From assembly GCF_004362245.1 (NCBI RefSeq), contig NZ_SNWM01000001.1, positions 1,240,001 through 1,304,000 of the forward strand: a DNA stretch of 64,000 nucleotides, given 5' to 3'. Positions 8,272 through 17,436 of the stretch are shown one piece after another. The DNA is from Pedobacter duraquae. Lineage in GTDB: Bacteria; Bacteroidota; Bacteroidia; Sphingobacteriales; Sphingobacteriaceae. Every line of letters begins with the position of its first letter. Within the stretch, counting starts at the first letter, position 1. The notes beneath the pieces are model-generated. The model was not told the DNA's origin and ran no database searches. It saw nothing but the letters and a program-made list of their open reading frames with translations. Position numbers and translations under genes: made by a program.

Positions 8272-9329
8272 TACTGTTTTAGGGTCTGCAGCTTCTGCAG
8301 GTTAAGGATCACAATCTGACTCCCTTTACGCTCAATCAGTTGCTCATCTTTGAAGTCACTCAGAATCCTGCTTACAGTCTCTGTAGCCATTCCTGCAAGT
8401 GCCGCCAGGTTATCCCTGGAAACCTTCAGCTCAAGCAATGAGTTTTCGGGCTCCTGCTTAACCAGACGCACCAATACCTCAGCCAGTCGCTTGCGCACGG
8501 AATGGTAGGCCAATTGCAGCAACTGTTCTTCTTTCTCCATGAGGTTATTTGACAGGATTTTTATAAACTGACGGGCGATATCTGGATATCTGTTTAAGAG
8601 GTCGTCCATCAGATCTCTGGGCAGCAAACAGATGGTGGAGTCTTCCATGGCCTCACCACTTTCGGCGTAAGGTTCGTTCAGCAGCAATGCGGCAATACCA
8701 AAATATTCGTCGGCCCCATAGAGGCCCGTCATCAGCTGTCTGCCATCTTCAGTAAGTTTCACTGTTTTCACTTTTCCACTAAGCACCAGATAAACGCCAC
8801 TTACAGCATCTCCTTCGTAATAGATTACCTGTTTCTTTTTGATTTGCCTGGTTTTACGCTGGGTAATGACTTTTGCGAGTTCTTTTAGTCCCGAAGTTTG
8901 TCCGATCAGGTTACTCATCTGATCCAGGCTTTTGCTGTAAAAGGCTTCCTGCTTGCTTCGCTTGCTTAGCCTACTTTCTACGGCACTGAGCAGTTCCACA
9001 TCGTCAAAAGGTTTTGTGAGGTAGTCATCCGCACCCATTTCCATCCCTTTGCGCATATCCACACGCTCCGCTTTAGCGGTTAAAAAGATGAATGGTGTGG
9101 CGGCAGTCTGTTTATTTTTATTAAGGAGGTATAATACACCATAACCATCAAGCTCTGGCATCATGATATCGCACAAAATCAGATCGGGCAGATGATGAAT
9201 TGCGAGGTCTACACCGAGCTTTCCATTATCAGCTTCGATAACTTCATAGTCTGCCAGCTCCAGTATCTCTACTACACTTTCGCGGATATCATCATTGTCT
9301 TCTATAATTAAAATGCGTGTCTTGCTCAT
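8271..9329 (-). CDS. Response regulator fused to a CRP/FNR-type transcription factor
   Basis: 352 aa. Residues 1-120 are a receiver domain (IIEDNDD, phospho-acceptor D54 in CDIMMPELDG, conserved Thr and Lys later). Residues about 150-270 are a cyclic-nucleotide-binding-like beta barrel, and 275-345 a winged helix with TETVSRILSDF. The E-x-x-S-R pattern is the FNR-type recognition helix, which reads TTGA half-sites. No FNR-type Cys cluster is present, so oxygen is probably sensed by the partner kinase. The start at 9329 lies one base after the stop of the upstream kinase gene; a longer frame would overlap the kinase. Related fusions occur in Bacteroidota. Confidence 0.9.
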   Translation of the reverse strand: MSKTRILIIEDNDDIRESVVEILELADYEVIEADNGKLGVDLAIHHLPDLILCDIMMPELDGYGVLYLLNKNKQTAATPFIFLTAKAERVDMRKGMEMGADDYLTKPFDDVELLSAVESRLSKRSKQEAFYSKSLDQMSNLIGQTSGLKELAKVITQRKTRQIKKKQVIYYEGDAVSGVYLVLSGKVKTVKLTEDGRQLMTGLYGADEYFGIAALLLNEPYAESGEAMEDSTICLLPRDLMDDLLNRYPDIARQFIKILSNNLMEKEEQLLQLAYHSVRKRLAEVLVRLVKQEPENSLLELKVSRDNLAALAGMATETVSRILSDFKDEQLIERKGSQIVILNLQKLQTLKQ

Positions 9330-9330
9330 G

Positions 9331-10515
9331 TTATTTGTTAAAAGATAGCGTAAAAGTTGTCCCTGAGTTAATCTTGCTCTCGAAATCGAGTTCACCATTC
9401 ATCAATGTTGCATAGCGCAGCACGATGTTCAGGCCCAGGCCGGTTCCCGGGATGTTTCCGGTATTGTGTGCCCTGAAAAATGGCTGGAAGAGCTGCACCT
9501 GATCGGCATCAGGAATGCCGATACCATTGTCGCGGATCGTAACCAGGCATCTGTCGGCAGTAATCTCCGTATTAAATTCAATAAAAGTATGCTCTCCAGA
9601 ATATTTGATGGCATTTCCAATCAGGTTGATCATGCAATTGCGCAGCAGATTCTGATCCAGGTTTACCATGCTTTCCAGTCCCGTATGCTGGTAAATAATG
9701 TTTTGATCTTGTTTGGCGATCATCTGCATCTCTTCTGTAACTTCCTCAGAGAGCTTAACAAGGTCGAAAGCTGCAAAGGTGGGCTCTACCCTACCTGCTT
9801 CCAGTCGCTCCAGCGATAAAAAGTCGTTCAGGATATTTGTTAAGTTGCCTACTGCATTTTTGATCTTGCCTACATGTTTTTCTATATGTTTATTATCAAA
9901 GGGCAATGCGTATTTTTCTATCAGTGATGCTGATAGCTGCACTGAGCTTAGTGGTGTTCTGAACTCATGTGATGCCATGGAAACAAACCTGCTTTTGAGC
10001 TGATTCAGCTCTTTTTCCTTTTCAAGGGAGATGCTGACTTCCTCTTTGGCTTCTTTGAGGGCAACAACAGTTTTACGGAGCGACTTTGTCCGTTCATCTA
10101 CCAGACCTTCCAGTTCTGCTGCGTATTCCATCAGTCGTTCTTCCGCTTCTTTTTCTTTGGAGAGATCGTGGATAAATCCGGTGTAAATTTTGCGTTCTTC
10201 ATACTGAACCTCACTCACTGCCAGGCGGAAAGGGAATGTAGAGCCGTCTTTACGCAGGCCACGTACCTCACGTCCTGTGCCGATGATATGTTTTTCGCCG
10301 GTATGCTGATAATGCTGGATGTAGCCATCGTGTGCCCCTTTGTCTGGCTCAGGCATTAGAACCTTGATGTTCTGCCCAACAACTTCTTCAATGTCGTAAC
10401 CAAAAAGCTTCAGTGCCGCCGGGTTTAGTGATTCGATTATCCCACGCTGATCGATGGTAATGATCCCATCAATGGCGGTTTCGATAATCGCATTCAATAG
10501 CCTGGCATTTTCCAT
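9331..10515 (-). CDS. PAS histidine kinase with FixL-like haem pocket (putative oxygen sensor)
   Basis: 394 aa, no membrane helix, so cytoplasmic. The N-terminal PAS domain (about 5-120) contains MPEPDKGAHDGYI and HIIGTGREV. Aligning by eye with Bradyrhizobium FixL, H62 matches the haem ligand H200, while H76 and R82 match the distal H214 and R220; FixL R206 is a His here. A coiled linker (about 120-170), the phosphoacceptor H183 in ASHEFRTPL, and a full HATPase (DNGIGIPDAD, GTGLGLNIV) follow. It is coupled to the downstream receiver-CRP gene. Together they resemble FixL and a FixJ/FixK hybrid, controlling low-oxygen genes nearby. Confidence 0.9.
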   Translation of the reverse strand: MENARLLNAIIETAIDGIITIDQRGIIESLNPAALKLFGYDIEEVVGQNIKVLMPEPDKGAHDGYIQHYQHTGEKHIIGTGREVRGLRKDGSTFPFRLAVSEVQYEERKIYTGFIHDLSKEKEAEERLMEYAAELEGLVDERTKSLRKTVVALKEAKEEVSISLEKEKELNQLKSRFVSMASHEFRTPLSSVQLSASLIEKYALPFDNKHIEKHVGKIKNAVGNLTNILNDFLSLERLEAGRVEPTFAAFDLVKLSEEVTEEMQMIAKQDQNIIYQHTGLESMVNLDQNLLRNCMINLIGNAIKYSGEHTFIEFNTEITADRCLVTIRDNGIGIPDADQVQLFQPFFRAHNTGNIPGTGLGLNIVLRYATLMNGELDFESKINSGTTFTLSFNK

Positions 10516-10528
10516 ATTTACTTTTTTT

Positions 10529-10536
10529 CAAATATA
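10529..10536 (-). promoter_or_regulatory. Bacteroidota -7 element of the FixL-like kinase operon
   Basis: CAAATATA on +, which reads TATATTTG on -, matching TAnnTTTG, 13 bases before the kinase ATG. A TGA-N6-TCA palindrome lies about 53 bases further upstream. Confidence 0.55.
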
Positions 10537-10581
10537 AAGTTTTTTTGGAAGCCAAAATTCTAATGGCCGTCATGCTGGCAA

Positions 10582-10597
10582 TGTGACTTTGGTCATG
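10582..10597. promoter_or_regulatory. Candidate CRP/FNR-type operator in the divergent promoter region
   Basis: TGTGACTTTGGTCATG contains TGAC-N4-GTCA, that is TGA-N6-TCA, in the gap between the FixL-like kinase (-) and the barrel-like gene (+). Distance to the kinase -7 element is almost the same as for the palindrome at 8250, which supports a shared activator. It lies 53 bases before the + gene start and may serve both. Confidence 0.5.
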
Positions 10598-10650
10598 TTT
10601 TAGCTTAAATAATGTATGCTCCTTTGTCGGCAGGTTAATTCAACATACTT

Positions 10651-12459
10651 ATGAGCCACACTTTCCACATTCCCGTTTTAGGTTTAGGTTATTCCATAGA
10701 CACCCCGCTAAAAGTTGGCCGTTTCGGAATTTCTTCGGTGGTTTCCATCGTTGATGACGAGCTGACTGAGCGGATGAGAAAATATCATGCAGAGCTACAG
10801 GGACTGGATTACGTTCCGATCAGCATTGCCGAACCCGATGCACGGGCCAGAAGAATTACGGCCTACCTGAATCTGCTGCACGACATCCTGGAACGTCAGA
10901 TGGACATACTCAAATCGCAGGATTTTGTGCCCGGAACAGAGCTGACCACCTATTTCGAGCTACTTCCCGAAGACTCAGAGCTGAAGAAATGGTATCAGCA
11001 TATGTTGACCCAAAGCCATCCCTTGCAGAAGAAAAAATTACAGGCAGAGCTTAAGCATTCCATGCAGGCGGGAGCTATTGACGTGAACATCATGTCGAAA
11101 GTAGACAAGGCAAATTACAGCGATGACCATACCTATTTGGGTGACGACTTTACCGATGCCATCGCCGCAATGCGTGGTTTTGTAAAGAGTAAGCTGAATG
11201 CTTCAGTAGTGATATCAGCCGGGCTAAACCCCAGGCTATATGCCTATATGGAACAGTGTAAGGAGCTTTATGCTGCGGGGGGGATGTATACCAAAAAAGT
11301 GATCCTGAAGGTTAGTGATTTCAGATCTGCATATATTCAGGCCAAGATGTTGGCGAAAAGAGGAATCTGGATCTCTGAATTCAGGATAGAGTCTGGTTTA
11401 AACTGCGGGGGGCATGCTTTTGCTACCGACGGGCTGCTTACTGGTCCAATTTTGGCAGAATTTAAAGAAAAAAGAACTGCGTTGCTGGATGAACTCTGGA
11501 ACATCTGCACAGTGGCACTTCACGAGAAAGGAATGGACCGCATGCCAAAACCCGGACAGCGGATCAGTTTCCAGGGTGGTATTGGTACCGCTGAGGAGCA
11601 TCAGTTCTTGATGAAGCATTATGAGCTTGACGCTACAGGCTGGGGAAGCCCTTTTTTATTGGTTCCTGAAGCTACTAATGTAGATGAGGAAACGTTGGCG
11701 GCGTTAATTTCTGCTGATGAGCACGACTTCTTTATCAGCAACTCATCACCTCTTGGCGTGTTGTTCAACAACTTCAGAAAAAGCACTGCTGAAAGTCAGC
11801 GCATCGCGCGGATTGAAAAAGGACGACCGGGTAGTCCATGCAAAAAAAAATACCTATGCACCAATACCGAGTTCAGTTTACAGCCGATTTGTACTGCTTC
11901 CAGGGCTTACCAACACCTCAAGATTGAACAACTTAAGGAACTCGAGCTCGCCGATACCGAATATGCAGCACGCTATGAAAGTATCACTGAAAAAGTTTGC
12001 CTTTGTGAAGGCCTATGTGCTTCGGCATATCTTAAAAACGATATCCTTAAGCCTAGAGAAAATAAAGCGGTAAGTATTTGCCCGGGACCTAATCTGGCTT
12101 ACTTTTCAGGGCGCTATTCGCTAAGTCAGATGATCGGCCACATCTACGGGCGGGAAGATCTGTTAGAAAATGTTGAGCGGCCCAACCTGTTTGTTAATGA
12201 GTTAAATCTATACCTGGATTACCTTAAAAAAGATATTTCAGCACATATTGCAATATTGAATGCAAAAAAAGAGAAACATTTCCAGAAGTTCTCAGAAAGT
12301 CTGCAACAAGGGATTGCTTATTATCGGAATCTGATACCAGATCTTCAGTTAAAAACACCAACTGCGATAGCAGCGCTTCAGCAGCAGCTTAGCGATGCAG
12401 AGCAAAAAATCCGCATGCTTATCCAGACTACCATCCCATCATTGTCATTACCCGCTTAA
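10651..12459 (+). CDS. Conserved protein of unknown function, barrel-like core with Cys cluster
   Basis: 602 aa, not recognised as a named enzyme. Seen: SGLNCGGHAF near residue 250, FQGGIGTAEEH near 307 and GWGSPFLLVPEAT near 340, glycine-rich motifs that recall flavin-binding TIM barrels such as nitronate monooxygenase or glutamate synthase. A Cys-rich part follows: C397, C403, then C450, C452, C456 and C477 (CLCEGLC and ICPGPN). The C-terminal 80 residues look helical. No signal peptide. It faces the FixL-like kinase across a shared candidate operator, so a low-oxygen redox role is plausible but unproven. A run of nine A at 11842-11850 does not break the frame. Its last 32 bases overlap the convergent pseudouridine synthase gene. 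Confidence 0.85.
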   Translation: MSHTFHIPVLGLGYSIDTPLKVGRFGISSVVSIVDDELTERMRKYHAELQGLDYVPISIAEPDARARRITAYLNLLHDILERQMDILKSQDFVPGTELTTYFELLPEDSELKKWYQHMLTQSHPLQKKKLQAELKHSMQAGAIDVNIMSKVDKANYSDDHTYLGDDFTDAIAAMRGFVKSKLNASVVISAGLNPRLYAYMEQCKELYAAGGMYTKKVILKVSDFRSAYIQAKMLAKRGIWISEFRIESGLNCGGHAFATDGLLTGPILAEFKEKRTALLDELWNICTVALHEKGMDRMPKPGQRISFQGGIGTAEEHQFLMKHYELDATGWGSPFLLVPEATNVDEETLAALISADEHDFFISNSSPLGVLFNNFRKSTAESQRIARIEKGRPGSPCKKKYLCTNTEFSLQPICTASRAYQHLKIEQLKELELADTEYAARYESITEKVCLCEGLCASAYLKNDILKPRENKAVSICPGPNLAYFSGRYSLSQMIGHIYGREDLLENVERPNLFVNELNLYLDYLKKDISAHIAILNAKKEKHFQKFSESLQQGIAYYRNLIPDLQLKTPTAIAALQQQLSDAEQKIRMLIQTTIPSLSLPA

Positions 12460-13105
12460 ATTCATCCTGCAGACCCGCACGGAGTTCAATCTGTGCACGG
12501 GTTACGGGGTGGATAAAATTAAGTTCCGAAGCATGGAGCAGCATGGTTGTCATATCCCATTGCTCTTTAAAAAGTTTATTCTGCTTATTACAGCCATGCT
12601 TGCGATCGCCGATGATCGGATAAAAGATATGCGCAAAATGTTTACGTAACTGATGCATCCGCCCTGTTGTTGGCGTGGCCTCTACTAACGAGTACCTTGA
12701 AGTAGCGTGTTTACCAAAAGGCATATCAATCTCTGCGCGTTTGAGCGTAATGAAACTCGTAAAGGCTTCCTGCACTACCCCCTCATCTGTTGTCAGTGCA
12801 TAATCGATATCCAGTGCATCCGGCGCATAGCCCCTCAACACGGCCTGATATTTCTTTTGCACCTCGCCTTCCATAAATTGTTTATGCATGGAAATTTCCA
12901 CATCTTTTTCAAATGCAAACAACAAAAGTCCTCCGGTTTTACGATCCAGGCGATGCACAGGGCTGACGCGCCGGCCGATCTGATCACGCAGCATCTGTAA
13001 GGCAAATACTTTGGCATCACTCGCCATAGCAGATCGGTGTACAAGCAGTCCGTGGGGTTTATTAATAGCAATCAGGTGTTCATCCTGATAAACAATTTCC
13101 AGCAT
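12428..13105 (-). CDS. RluA-family pseudouridine synthase, TruC-like
   Basis: 225 aa. Catalytic motif HRLDRKTGG with D54, preceded by INKPHGLLVHRS, followed by GRMHQLRKHFAH. It lacks an S4 domain, and its short length fits TruC, which isomerises U65 in tRNA. Assignment to TruC rather than another RluA member rests on length and motif only. The 3' end overlaps the convergent gene by 32 bases. Confidence 0.9.
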   Translation of the reverse strand: MLEIVYQDEHLIAINKPHGLLVHRSAMASDAKVFALQMLRDQIGRRVSPVHRLDRKTGGLLLFAFEKDVEISMHKQFMEGEVQKKYQAVLRGYAPDALDIDYALTTDEGVVQEAFTSFITLKRAEIDMPFGKHATSRYSLVEATPTTGRMHQLRKHFAHIFYPIIGDRKHGCNKQNKLFKEQWDMTTMLLHASELNFIHPVTRAQIELRAGLQDEFKRVMTMMGW

Positions 13106-13125
13106 AATTACAGCGAAGATAGGGA

Positions 13126-14826
13126 TCAGTTCTGGCTTTTAACTGCGGTTCTGTTGAATTGCTGTATGGCGATGGCCAGAATTACAACAAGCAAACAACC
13201 GATTACGTTAAGCCACAGATAGGCAACTACCTTTTGCCATCCACAGATACAGACCACAATTTCAGTGAGTACAGCCGCTGTAAATACGGATCTCCCATTT
13301 ACTTTTTTAAGGTAAAATGCGACCAGAAAGACGCCCAGAATAGTGCCGTATATGTAAGAACCGAGGATATTTACAGCTTCGATCAGGTTACCAATCCGAC
13401 TGGCATAAAGTGCCATTACAATACAAATAAGCCCCCAGAAGATTGTTGCTAGTCGGGAAATTTTCAAGTAATGCTCATCGCTACCACGCTTGCTAATCAG
13501 TCTTTTATAAATATCGATTACACTTGTCGAAGCAAGAGAATTTAACGCGCTTGCCGTGGATCCCATGGAGGCCAGAAAAATGATCGCAATCAGCAAACCT
13601 ATGAGTCCTTTAGGGAGGTATTTGGTCACAAAGCTCAAAAAAACATAGTTGTTATCATTGATATCAGCACCGGGATCATTCGCCAGCATCAGGTCTGTCG
13701 TACGTTTTTTTAGCACTTTGGACTGTGCATCGGCCGACTTAAGTATCTCACGTTGCCGGTCTATAGCAATTTCATCATGTGCATCTACTGCCACATCCAG
13801 CTTTTCCAGCTCCACCTGCTTGGCACGAAATGACTGCTCATATGCAGTATTGATGGAATCCAGCTGAGGTTTATATTTGCTGTTTTCCAGCTTGCTCAGT
13901 TCTACACTGTTAAAGAAAACGGGCGGTTTATTGTATTGATAAAATGTAAATACAAGCACCCCAATCAGGAGGATTAGAAACTGCATTGGGATTTTAACTA
14001 AGCCATTCATCAACAGCCCCAGCCTGCTCTCGGCAACAGATGCTCCTGTTAAGTAACGGCCAACCTGACTCTGGTCTGTCCCGAAATAAGAGAGCTGCAA
14101 AAAGAAGCCACCGATCAGACCACTCCACACGGTATACTGATTATTCCAGTCGAACTTAAAATCTATGGCATTTGTCCTACCCATTTTGCCGGCAATATTA
14201 ATCGCCTTAGAAAAACCAATTTCTCCGGGTAGCAGGTGGACAACCATAATTCCTGCAGCGAACAGCCCGCAAAAGATGATGCTCATCTGGAGCATTTGGG
14301 TATAGGACACCGCCTTTGTACCGCCATAAACTGTATAGCAAATTACCAGTCCACCTATAAAAAGTGTGGTATAGGTGGTGTTGATATTTAAGATCGCAGA
14401 AAGAATAATTGCCGGTGCATAGATGGTAATGCCGGTAGACAGGCCCCGCTGGATCAAGAATAGAATTGCGGTGAGCACCCGTGTATTCAGGTCAAAACGC
14501 TGTTCCAGGTATTCGTAAGCGGTATATACCTTGAGCCTGTGAAATATAGGGACAAAGGTGATACAGAGCACAATCATTGCCAGTGGCAGTCCGAAATAGA
14601 ATTGGACAAAGCCCATACCGGTAGCGTATGCCAGCCCAGGAGCCGACAAAAAAGTGATGGCACTAGCTTGGGTTGCCATAACAGATAAGCATACACTATA
14701 CCAGGGCAGACTTTGGTTACCCAATAGAAAGCCCTCGATGTTCTGCGCACCCCGACTTTTATAAACCCCATAGCTTACAATCGCCAGCAATGTGATGATT
14801 AATACTGCCCAGTCAGTTGTGCTCAT
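13126..14826 (-). CDS. Sodium:solute symporter (SSS family)
   Basis: 566 aa with about 13 membrane helices, beginning MSTTDWAVLIITLLAIVSYGVY. Family features include GLAYATGMGFVQFYFGLPLA and VYGGTKAVSYTQMLQM. A hydrophilic charged loop of about 90 residues (roughly 315-405) sits between helices, longer than usual. It imports a substrate with Na+; the substrate is not evident. The start ATG overlaps the stop of a 43-aa ORF (ATGA), so the real start is 14826, not further upstream. The PIG-L gene in the same operon suggests uptake of a sugar, sialic-acid-like compound or its deacetylated product; this is inference. Confidence 0.92.
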   Translation of the reverse strand: MSTTDWAVLIITLLAIVSYGVYKSRGAQNIEGFLLGNQSLPWYSVCLSVMATQASAITFLSAPGLAYATGMGFVQFYFGLPLAMIVLCITFVPIFHRLKVYTAYEYLEQRFDLNTRVLTAILFLIQRGLSTGITIYAPAIILSAILNINTTYTTLFIGGLVICYTVYGGTKAVSYTQMLQMSIIFCGLFAAGIMVVHLLPGEIGFSKAINIAGKMGRTNAIDFKFDWNNQYTVWSGLIGGFFLQLSYFGTDQSQVGRYLTGASVAESRLGLLMNGLVKIPMQFLILLIGVLVFTFYQYNKPPVFFNSVELSKLENSKYKPQLDSINTAYEQSFRAKQVELEKLDVAVDAHDEIAIDRQREILKSADAQSKVLKKRTTDLMLANDPGADINDNNYVFLSFVTKYLPKGLIGLLIAIIFLASMGSTASALNSLASTSVIDIYKRLISKRGSDEHYLKISRLATIFWGLICIVMALYASRIGNLIEAVNILGSYIYGTILGVFLVAFYLKKVNGRSVFTAAVLTEIVVCICGWQKVVAYLWLNVIGCLLVVILAIAIQQFNRTAVKSQN

Positions 14827-14954
14827 GCAAAATATTGGGTAAAGAGATAAAACAATACAATGAGCAGGACGAGCCAAAAGATCAGCAGTCTGTAAAACTG
14901 TCTCCAGGTTTTAACAAATGGAGGGAGCTCCTGATGCTTTTCTGGCATATCCAT
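14823..14954 (-). CDS. 43-aa single-helix membrane peptide between PIG-L and symporter genes
   Basis: Starts MDMPEKHQELPPFVKTWRQF and has one hydrophobic helix (about residues 21-42). The ATG overlaps the stop of the PIG-L gene by one base (TAATG) and its stop overlaps the symporter start by four (ATGA). Such double coupling, plus a start, a helix and positive-inside charges, supports a real gene. It may be a small accessory subunit of the symporter; no family is recognised. Confidence 0.7.
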   Translation of the reverse strand: MDMPEKHQELPPFVKTWRQFYRLLIFWLVLLIVLFYLFTQYFA

Positions 14955-17398
14955 TATTTAGCCGCCCCTGCAGACAGTAGGTTTACGAATAAACGATAAG
15001 CACCTGGTACCCCTGCAGGGAGCTCCCGATAAAATACCAGTCCGGTGTAAATATATTTACCTTTTCCATAATCCGCCACAATCAACGAACCGTTATTGGC
15101 CTGTTCGCCGGTATCATGCATACTCAGGATTGGTGTATACTTAGCATCCATCGCAGTCGTGAAATAAATCCCACGTTCCTGCACCCAGCCCTCAAAATCT
15201 TTCTGCGTAATGCGATTCGGGAAGTTCAGCAGCGGGCTTTCCGGAGCGAGGAAAGTTACCACTGCATCCTCTTCAGTAACACGGTCTCTACTTAGCTTGA
15301 AAGGATAAGGACCCAGTTCTGCAATTTTTAACGGCGCGTTTACGTTGTACTGCACCACATAGGTACCACCATTTTTGACGTATTCCATTAACCTGGTTTG
15401 CATTGCAGCAATATGATCGTTTATGTTGTATAGGCGCACTCCAGCAACGATGGCATCAAATCCAGATAAGTCGGCCGTCAACACCTGACTTTCGGTAAGT
15501 ACCGTTACTTCGTAGCCAATCTGGCGCAGCGCAGGCACTGTTAGGTCCCCTGCACCAGCAATGTAGCCGATACGCTTGCCGGCGATTTTAAGATCCAGGC
15601 GCTCTACCTTCGCATCTGCAAAAGGAAAAAGCGTCTGAACGGGAATATGGTCATAGCTCAATGGAAGAAATCCTTGGTGGTAGGTACTTCCTTCTGTTTG
15701 TACGGACAATGCGAATGTGCCTGAAGCGTTCTGGCCCCCTGGTTTAACATGGAACGTGAGCGTCTGCTCCTCCCCGGTTTTATTGAACTTAACAGGAATG
15801 CTTTGCGGGCTAACCGTCCATCCTGCCGGTGCTTCCGCTGATACTGTACCTGTACTGTTATCTTTAAAACTGCGTACCGTAACGGTCAATTGCCGCTCGG
15901 TATTGCCATTGAATACATATGCTTTTTCTGCCAGGGTTGCCGTAATTGGCGGCGCAATGGTAAGCGGTTGATAGAGTTCTCCCCGCACAGGATCTGTGGA
16001 TTTATAGACGAGCGGTCGCTGCACGCTGATCTGCTGATCACCAATTGTAACCAATAAAGACCCAATAGATGGTGCTGGATTTTCTGGGCGACCGAGTTTA
16101 CTCAAGGAGTCCACCTCGTAGCTACCGATAGCATGTTTTTTCTCCAGCCAGTATGGCTGTGTTAATCCAATCTTGTCTGTCGACAGTTGTTCCGTAAAAA
16201 CCGTTTGCTGATTGGACACCAATAATTTTGGCGCAGCATCTTTCGCTGTTTGTATACTGATCTTTAAAGGGAAACCTGCTGGAGTCCTGGAAATCGCCTG
16301 AACCTGTACAGGTATCATATCATGCAAAGCATAGGCCTGACGGGGAACCGTTGTTTCAATAAACAGACCCGCACAGGCGAGGATCAATTCGTCTAGCTGC
16401 TGATGTTTAAACGGCAAGCCTTTTACTGCCGTACGCAACTGAAGCAAGGCAGCTATGCTTTGCGAAGGATTTGCCACCTGATAATTCTGGTTGATTGCTT
16501 TTAAGATCTGCTGCGCTTTAGCGAGCTGCGGGTATCTGTTGAGCGAGAAGTCTATACCTTCAAAAAGATCTCTCTTTGCAGGCACCCCAGCAATGGGGCT
16601 AAAATATTCGAGTGCTGATCCACGCTGCTTTGCTGAGCCGAAGCCCTGACTTTTATGGTTCGACCGACTTTCTGCGGCAATTTCGCCATAGCTTTTTCCC
16701 AACAGCGCATTGTATCCACCAACATCAAGCGTAAGCTGATCGGGTGATGTGGTATTGGCGCCGCCGAAGTTGAAGGTATTCCATACCACCCGTTTAGCCT
16801 GCCAAACCGTAGTATATTTTAGTTGCTCAGGAAATTGCTTTGGATCGGCAGCGGCGGTAAATGCCTCACGAGCCAGGATTGCCGAGGCCGAGTGGTGACC
16901 ATGTCCTGCCCGGGAATCTTCCGGGAAGCGGGCGATAATTACGTCAGGCTTAAAATTACGGATTACCCATACGGCATCCCCCAATATCTTTTGTTTTCCC
17001 CATACCTTAAAACTTTCCTCGGGGTTTTTAGAAAACCCAAAATCATTGGCACGGGTAAAGAACTGTTCAGCACCATCCATACGCCTTGCTGCAAGCAACT
17101 CCTGCGTGCGAATCACACCCAGCAAGTCTGCCTGCTCAGTGCCGATCAGGTTTTGTCCGCCGTCACCACGTGTAAGAGAAAGATAGCCGGTTCTGACTTT
17201 CATTTCTTTAGCCAGATAGGCCAGTAACCTTGTATTTTCATCATCAGGATGTGCTGCCATGTAGAGCACACTCCCTGTTACCTGTAGAGATTCGAGCCCC
17301 TGCTTGATTTCTGCAGCGTTGAGTTGTGGAATAACCTGTGCCTGCAAATAGCCTGAAACCAGGATCAGCAAACAGGAAAGATAAGCCTTAAAATTCAT
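14954..17398 (-). CDS. Secreted PIG-L/LmbE-family deacetylase with C-terminal amidotransferase-like domain
   Basis: 814 aa. Signal peptide at 1-20 ending LQAQ. The PIG-L domain begins with AAHPDDEN (H50, D52, D53), followed by TRGDGGQN and GHGHHSAS, the zinc site of N-acetyl-sugar deacetylases. A middle beta-rich region (about 370-600) includes an NPCBM/NEW-like Ig segment, and residues about 610-814 look like a ThuA or class I amidotransferase fold (GYIAGAGD, DAIVAGVRLYN). It probably deacetylates an N-acetylated glycan in the periplasm; the substrate is unknown. First gene of an operon with the 43-aa peptide and the symporter. Confidence 0.9.
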   Translation of the reverse strand: MNFKAYLSCLLILVSGYLQAQVIPQLNAAEIKQGLESLQVTGSVLYMAAHPDDENTRLLAYLAKEMKVRTGYLSLTRGDGGQNLIGTEQADLLGVIRTQELLAARRMDGAEQFFTRANDFGFSKNPEESFKVWGKQKILGDAVWVIRNFKPDVIIARFPEDSRAGHGHHSASAILAREAFTAAADPKQFPEQLKYTTVWQAKRVVWNTFNFGGANTTSPDQLTLDVGGYNALLGKSYGEIAAESRSNHKSQGFGSAKQRGSALEYFSPIAGVPAKRDLFEGIDFSLNRYPQLAKAQQILKAINQNYQVANPSQSIAALLQLRTAVKGLPFKHQQLDELILACAGLFIETTVPRQAYALHDMIPVQVQAISRTPAGFPLKISIQTAKDAAPKLLVSNQQTVFTEQLSTDKIGLTQPYWLEKKHAIGSYEVDSLSKLGRPENPAPSIGSLLVTIGDQQISVQRPLVYKSTDPVRGELYQPLTIAPPITATLAEKAYVFNGNTERQLTVTVRSFKDNSTGTVSAEAPAGWTVSPQSIPVKFNKTGEEQTLTFHVKPGGQNASGTFALSVQTEGSTYHQGFLPLSYDHIPVQTLFPFADAKVERLDLKIAGKRIGYIAGAGDLTVPALRQIGYEVTVLTESQVLTADLSGFDAIVAGVRLYNINDHIAAMQTRLMEYVKNGGTYVVQYNVNAPLKIAELGPYPFKLSRDRVTEEDAVVTFLAPESPLLNFPNRITQKDFEGWVQERGIYFTTAMDAKYTPILSMHDTGEQANNGSLIVADYGKGKYIYTGLVFYRELPAGVPGAYRLFVNLLSAGAAK

Positions 17399-17436
17399 GT
17401 TCGATTGTTAGTTTTCGAAGCTACTCAAAAAACAGG

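Noticed and set aside
11842..11850. Run of nine A in the barrel-like gene as a programmed frameshift
   Set aside because: The frame stays open with conserved motifs on both sides; no shifted product of note.
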